A stretch of DNA of 9,922 nt from JANNXQ01 sp031425095 (GTDB lineage Bacteria; Verrucomicrobiota; Verrucomicrobiia; Chthoniobacterales; Chthoniobacteraceae): the NCBI GenBank assembly GCA_031425095.1, contig JANPIS010000169.1:1-9922 (forward strand). Direction: 5' to 3'. Below are positions 6,924-9,922 of this stretch, in pieces. The notes beneath the pieces are model-generated. The model was given only the letters and a program-made list of their open reading frames with translations, ran no database searches and was not told the origin of the DNA. Both the position numbers and the translations under genes were made by a program. Position 1 is the first letter of the stretch. Every line of letters begins with the position of its first letter.

Positions 6924-8453
6924 ATGCCTCGCCGATCCCCCCTTTCGAAGAAAATCGCTCTCGTCGCCGCACCCGCGACTGTGCAGCCCGTGCCGCTCCG
7001 CGAGCGCCGGCTGAGCTTTGGCACGAAGTGGACTTACGCGCCTGCGCCGGAGAGCGTGCCGGTGCAGATCGCACCGCGCTATGAGCTCTTCATCGAGGGA
7101 AAGTTCGTCGCCCCGCGTGGCGGATACTTCCCGTCCATCAACCCGGCGACGGAGAAACCGCTCGCGGAGATCGCGTCGGCGACGGCGGCGGATGTGGATC
7201 GCGCCGTGGGTGCTGCCCGGCGCGCATTCAAGAGCTGGAGCCAGTTGCCGGGCCGCGAGCGTGGGAAGTATCTCTACCGCATCGCGCGCATCCTCCAGGA
7301 AAAGGCGCGCGAACTTGCCATCGTCGAGACCATGGATGGCGGCAAGCCGATCAAGGAATCGCGCGACTTCGATTTGCCGCAGGTCGCCGCCCATTTCTTC
7401 TACTACGCGGGTTGGGCGGACAAGCTCGACTACGCCTTCCCCGGCCGGAAAGCCGCGCCCGTCGGGGTCTGCGGGCAGATCATTCCGTGGAATTTTCCCC
7501 TCCTCATGGCCGCTTGGAAACTCGCGCCCGCCCTTGCTGCCGGCAATACGTGCGTGCTCAAGCCCGCCGAGACCACGAGCATCACCGCGCTTCATCTCGC
7601 GCAGATTTTGCAGGAAGCTGAGCTGCCGCCTGGCGTGGTGAACATCATCACCGGTGCGGGTGAAACGGGCCGCGCGCTCGTCGAGCATGGCGACGTGGAC
7701 AAGATCGCCTTCACTGGCTCGACCGATGTCGGCAAGCTCATCGCAAAATCCACCGCCAGTTCGCCCAAGAAACTCACGCTCGAACTCGGTGGCAAAGCGG
7801 CGCACCTCGTCTTTGAAGACGCGCCGATCGACCAGGCGGTCGAGGGCATCGTTGGGGGCATCTTCTTCAACCAAGGCCACGTCTGCTGCGCGGGCTCGCG
7901 GCTGCTCGTGCAGGAAGGCATCTACCGCACCGTGCTGCGCAAGCTGCGCGACCGCATCGCCACGCTGCGCGTCGGCGATCCGCTGGACAAGAACACGGAC
8001 ATCGGCGCGATCAATTCACGTCCGCAGCTCGAGAAGATCCAGTCGCTCGTGGATGCCGGCGTCGCCGAGGGCGGCGAACTCATCCAGCCGAGAGCATGTG
8101 CGCTACCGAAGCGTGGCTACTGGTTTCCCCCGAGCCTCATCACCGGCGTCACCGCGAGCCATCGCATCGCGCAGGAGGAAATCTTCGGCCCCGTGCTGAG
8201 CGTGATGACTTTCCGCACGCCCGAGGAAGCCATCGAGCGGGCGAACAACACGCCCTACGGCCTGAGCGCCGGCGTGTGGACCGACAAGGGGAGCAAGATT
8301 TTTAAGATGGTCTCCAAGCTCCGCGCCGGCGTGGTCTGGGCGAACACCTACAACAAGTTCGATCCCACGAGCCCTTTCGGCGGCTACAAGGAAAGCGGCT
8401 TCGGCCGCGAAGGCGGCGTGCATGGGCTGCTGTCCTACGTGCGGCTCGGGTAG
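6924..8453 (+). CDS. NAD-dependent aldehyde dehydrogenase family protein
   Basis: This 509-residue cytoplasmic enzyme would oxidise an aldehyde to the acid with NAD(P)+. It is full length for the ALDH superfamily with about 50 extra N-terminal residues (SFGTKWTYAPAPES). From memory, such a leader is usual in a subgroup from Planctomycetota, Verrucomicrobiota and Acidobacteriota. Catalytic features are intact: PWNFP with N190, LELGGK with general base E287, nucleophile C321 in NQGHVCCAGSR, and EEIFGP with E419. The coenzyme site has K213 and E216 in LKPAE, where Glu fits a preference for NAD+, and GSTDVG (265-270). The C-terminus PFGGYKESGFGREGG is typical. A frame open further upstream runs through the preceding gene, so the first ATG after that gene's stop, at 6924, is chosen. 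The ribosome site is weak. The natural substrate cannot be read from sequence. It is a non-acylating type, not an acyl-CoA-forming one. Confidence 0.95.
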   Translation: MPRRSPLSKKIALVAAPATVQPVPLRERRLSFGTKWTYAPAPESVPVQIAPRYELFIEGKFVAPRGGYFPSINPATEKPLAEIASATAADVDRAVGAARRAFKSWSQLPGRERGKYLYRIARILQEKARELAIVETMDGGKPIKESRDFDLPQVAAHFFYYAGWADKLDYAFPGRKAAPVGVCGQIIPWNFPLLMAAWKLAPALAAGNTCVLKPAETTSITALHLAQILQEAELPPGVVNIITGAGETGRALVEHGDVDKIAFTGSTDVGKLIAKSTASSPKKLTLELGGKAAHLVFEDAPIDQAVEGIVGGIFFNQGHVCCAGSRLLVQEGIYRTVLRKLRDRIATLRVGDPLDKNTDIGAINSRPQLEKIQSLVDAGVAEGGELIQPRACALPKRGYWFPPSLITGVTASHRIAQEEIFGPVLSVMTFRTPEEAIERANNTPYGLSAGVWTDKGSKIFKMVSKLRAGVVWANTYNKFDPTSPFGGYKESGFGREGGVHGLLSYVRLG

Positions 8454-8462
8454 CGGGAGAGG

Positions 8463-8473
8463 GAGGCAGCCTC
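8463..8473. terminator. Weak hairpin between convergent genes
   Basis: GAGG and CCTC pair around a CAG loop within the 29-base space that separates the aldehyde dehydrogenase stop from the stop of the opposing gene. A terminator acting on both strands would be expected here. The stem is only 4 bp and there is no T-tract on either side, so support is positional more than structural. Confidence 0.2.
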
Positions 8474-8482
8474 GGGCGCCAC

Positions 8483-9922
8483 TTAGCGCGGCGTGAAGAT
8501 GACCGGCCCGTTCCCGAGCGGATGCACATCTGTGCCGACGGCGCGCCGCTGGGCGTGAAAGACGACGCCGCTAAAGGTGTGCGGCAGCCCGTCGGCGTCC
8601 ACCCATGAGCCGCTGAAAGTGCCGGTGCCCCGACCGATCTTGACGCGCAGATTCATGGCCGTAGGCGAGAGGCTCGTCGCGACATCGCTCGGAGAGACCG
8701 CGATTTCGCCGGTCGCTCCAAGGAGGTCGAGCCGGGCCGTCGCGCCAGTGAGAGCCGGCGCTTCGCCGAAGGCGATGGTCCGTTCGCCGGGTGCGGACTT
8801 GTAGAAGTAGTCCCCGATGACCGTGAGCGTGGCGCTCAGAGCGGGCTTCCCCTTCTGCGCCGGAATCTCCCAACGGAACAGACCGTCAACGTAGCTCGCG
8901 GGACGAGTGCTGCTTCCGGCGCCGGCGCCATGATAACGCGTGAACAATTCTCCCGCGCGAAAGGCCAGCGTGCCGAAGAGCCGGCCTGTTGGACGGCCCG
9001 CGATGGGGACGAGTAGTGGCAGCGTGCGATCCCGCCGCACTCTTGCGCTCGTGGAGAAAGGCGTGCCATCCCCCACGCGCCCTGCGACCGAGCAAAGTCC
9101 TGACGCCCGCACCGTCATCACCGCCCAGCCGTGGCCGCGGGGTGTCGCCGCATCGTCGCTCGCTGGGAGCAGCAGCGTCCATTGGGACACCAGATCTTCG
9201 TCCGCTGTCCCCAGGCCCGCGTCGGCCGCGATCGTGTAATTCACTCCACCCAGAACCAGCGTGCCGGAAAGGTGCTCCGGATCGCCCGGAGCCAGCGTGA
9301 GCGTGAGCGTGCCGGTCCGTGCGCCGATCCTGATCGGCGTGGTGAATGAGCCATTCACCCCGAGCCGTCCGCGAATGGCCACCTTCCGGCCCACCCACAG
9401 CGTTGCGGAAAAGACGCCCGTCCTGCTGAGGGTCAGGCCAAATCTGCCCGCGGGAGTGCCGGCCGCGTCCAGGATCCACGACGGGAAATTGCCGTGCGGG
9501 ACGAAAAACGGATTGCGCACCTGGACCGTCGCCGTGGCCGTCGCGCCACGCCCGTCGGAGATCGTGTAGGTGAAGCGGTCGGTGGCCACGAATTTCCTCC
9601 CCGGCACGTAGGTGATTGCATTTCCCGCCACCGCCACGGAACCGAGCGCTCCCTGCGTCACCGCCGTCACCGTTAGCGGATCGCCATTGTAGTCCCGGTC
9701 ATTGGCGAGGACGGCGATCGGCACCGGGCGATCCACCGTGAGCGCCTCATCGTCCAGCGCTACCGGTGGCACCTGCCGGATCGTGGGCGTGCGAAAGATC
9801 GTGCCGCCACCTTCGCGTCCGCCGCCCTGTGCAGCGCCGAGCAGCGTGCCATCCGCGGCGAGGGTGAGACCGTCGCGCGGCGCATAGCCGCTCTGCGCAT
9901 CGAAGGTCGCGAACACGCGGAA
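8483..9922 (-). CDS. GloVer-repeat and cadherin-like secreted protein (5' end outside window)
   Basis: The frame is open to the window edge (Phe-Arg precede the GTG at 9916), so the gene is 5'-truncated; 479 residues are visible. The visible N-terminus carries one Gloeo/Verruco repeat (DGLTLAADGTLLGAAQGGG, then GGGTIFRT), normally found in long tandem arrays. Next is a cadherin/VCBS-like domain (about 9518-9769, PPVALDDEALTVDRP, VLANDRDYNGDPLTVT, YTISDGRGAT). The remaining third of a kilobase-scale C-terminal region is beta-rich with internal repeats (see separate entry). It ends FSGVVFHAQ...GPVIFTPR, a pattern common at the ends of large verrucomicrobial surface proteins. No PEP-CTERM or other sorting tail is visible. 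Its role is unknown; an exported adhesive or structural protein is inferred. It is convergent with the aldehyde dehydrogenase gene, with a 29-base gap. Confidence 0.88.
   Translation of the reverse strand, partial: FRVFATFDAQSGYAPRDGLTLAADGTLLGAAQGGGREGGGTIFRTPTIRQVPPVALDDEALTVDRPVPIAVLANDRDYNGDPLTVTAVTQGALGSVAVAGNAITYVPGRKFVATDRFTYTISDGRGATATATVQVRNPFFVPHGNFPSWILDAAGTPAGRFGLTLSRTGVFSATLWVGRKVAIRGRLGVNGSFTTPIRIGARTGTLTLTLAPGDPEHLSGTLVLGGVNYTIAADAGLGTADEDLVSQWTLLLPASDDAATPRGHGWAVMTVRASGLCSVAGRVGDGTPFSTSARVRRDRTLPLLVPIAGRPTGRLFGTLAFRAGELFTRYHGAGAGSSTRPASYVDGLFRWEIPAQKGKPALSATLTVIGDYFYKSAPGERTIAFGEAPALTGATARLDLLGATGEIAVSPSDVATSLSPTAMNLRVKIGRGTGTFSGSWVDADGLPHTFSGVVFHAQRRAVGTDVHPLGNGPVIFTPR
8486..9451 (-). 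repeat. Internally repeated beta-rich C-terminal region
   Basis: Two long units and one shorter unit share a pattern of a Gly/aromatic start, a hydrophobic strand, then 'G.f/s...G...dG'. Unit 1 (about 9167-9451) has GRFGLTLSRTGVFSATL and RGRLGVNGSF. Unit 2 (about 8861-9139) has GHGWAVMTVRASGLCSVAGR and GDGTPFSTSARV. Unit 3 (8486-8662) has LRVKIGRGTGTFSGSW and HTFSGVVF. The similarity is weak and read by eye, so the borders are approximate. Confidence 0.5.
9785..9922 (-). repeat. Gloeo/Verruco (GloVer) repeat unit
   Basis: The unit reads as F-x-x-x-x-G-Y-x-P-R-D-G-L-x-x-x-x-D-G-x-L-x-G, followed by a glycine-rich GGGREGGGTIF, matching the TIGR03803-type repeat. It is probably the last unit of an array that continues past the window edge, because a different domain follows immediately. 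Confidence 0.75.

Noticed and set aside
6924..8453. Bacterial microcompartment aldehyde dehydrogenase
   Set aside because: No shell-protein gene is present, and the enzyme has the general base E287 and ordinary non-acylating motifs rather than those of PduP/EutE. The N-terminal leader is not amphipathic in an obvious way.
1..9922. tRNA, rRNA, CRISPR array, insertion sequence, toxin-antitoxin or defence genes
   Set aside because: The window is almost entirely covered by five supported genes. The gaps are 5, 160, 61 and 29 bases and contain no such features that I can recognise.

Overview
The window looks like chromosomal DNA of a Verrucomicrobiota bacterium, or a near relative in the Planctomycetota-Verrucomicrobiota group. 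Three things point there: a DUF1800/DUF1501 gene pair, PA14 and CHRD domains on a giant secreted protein, and a Gloeo/Verruco (GloVer) repeat protein at the right edge. GC is moderate to high. By eye it is lower and more mixed in the giant gene, and clearly higher from about 6.9 kb onward. Coding density is high, with five protein genes, two of them cut by the window edges. No RNA gene, IS element, CRISPR array or attachment site was seen.

Layout: (1) 2-4630 (+), the 3' 4.6 kb of a very large gene. Its order is a PA14-like half domain, a putative Ig domain (He_PIG), a full PA14 domain, a CHRD domain and a C-terminal DUF1800 domain. The DUF1800 domain is interrupted twice by beta-rich 'HGL...GD.V' type repeat modules. 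(2) 4636-6123 (+), a Tat-exported DUF1501 protein of the alkaline phosphatase/sulfatase-like superfamily, 5 bases downstream. (3) 6284-6862 (+), a small membrane-anchored protein with a proline-rich linker and a C-terminus like the globular domain of the type II secretion pseudopilin GspG, but with no prepilin signal. (4) 6924-8453 (+), an intact NAD-type aldehyde dehydrogenase. (5) 8483-9922 (-), a convergent, 5'-truncated gene for a GloVer-repeat/cadherin-like protein with a repeated beta-rich C-terminus.

Genes 1 to 3 plausibly form one exported unit: a giant multidomain surface or periplasmic protein, its Tat-exported DUF1501 partner, and a membrane-tethered accessory protein. DUF1800/DUF1501 pairing is a known genomic pattern, but the biochemical role of the pair is not established. 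The aldehyde dehydrogenase is cytoplasmic, shows no clear functional link to the exported unit, and may only be a co-directional neighbour. The most interesting structural point is the repeated nesting of one beta-module type inside other domains of the giant protein.
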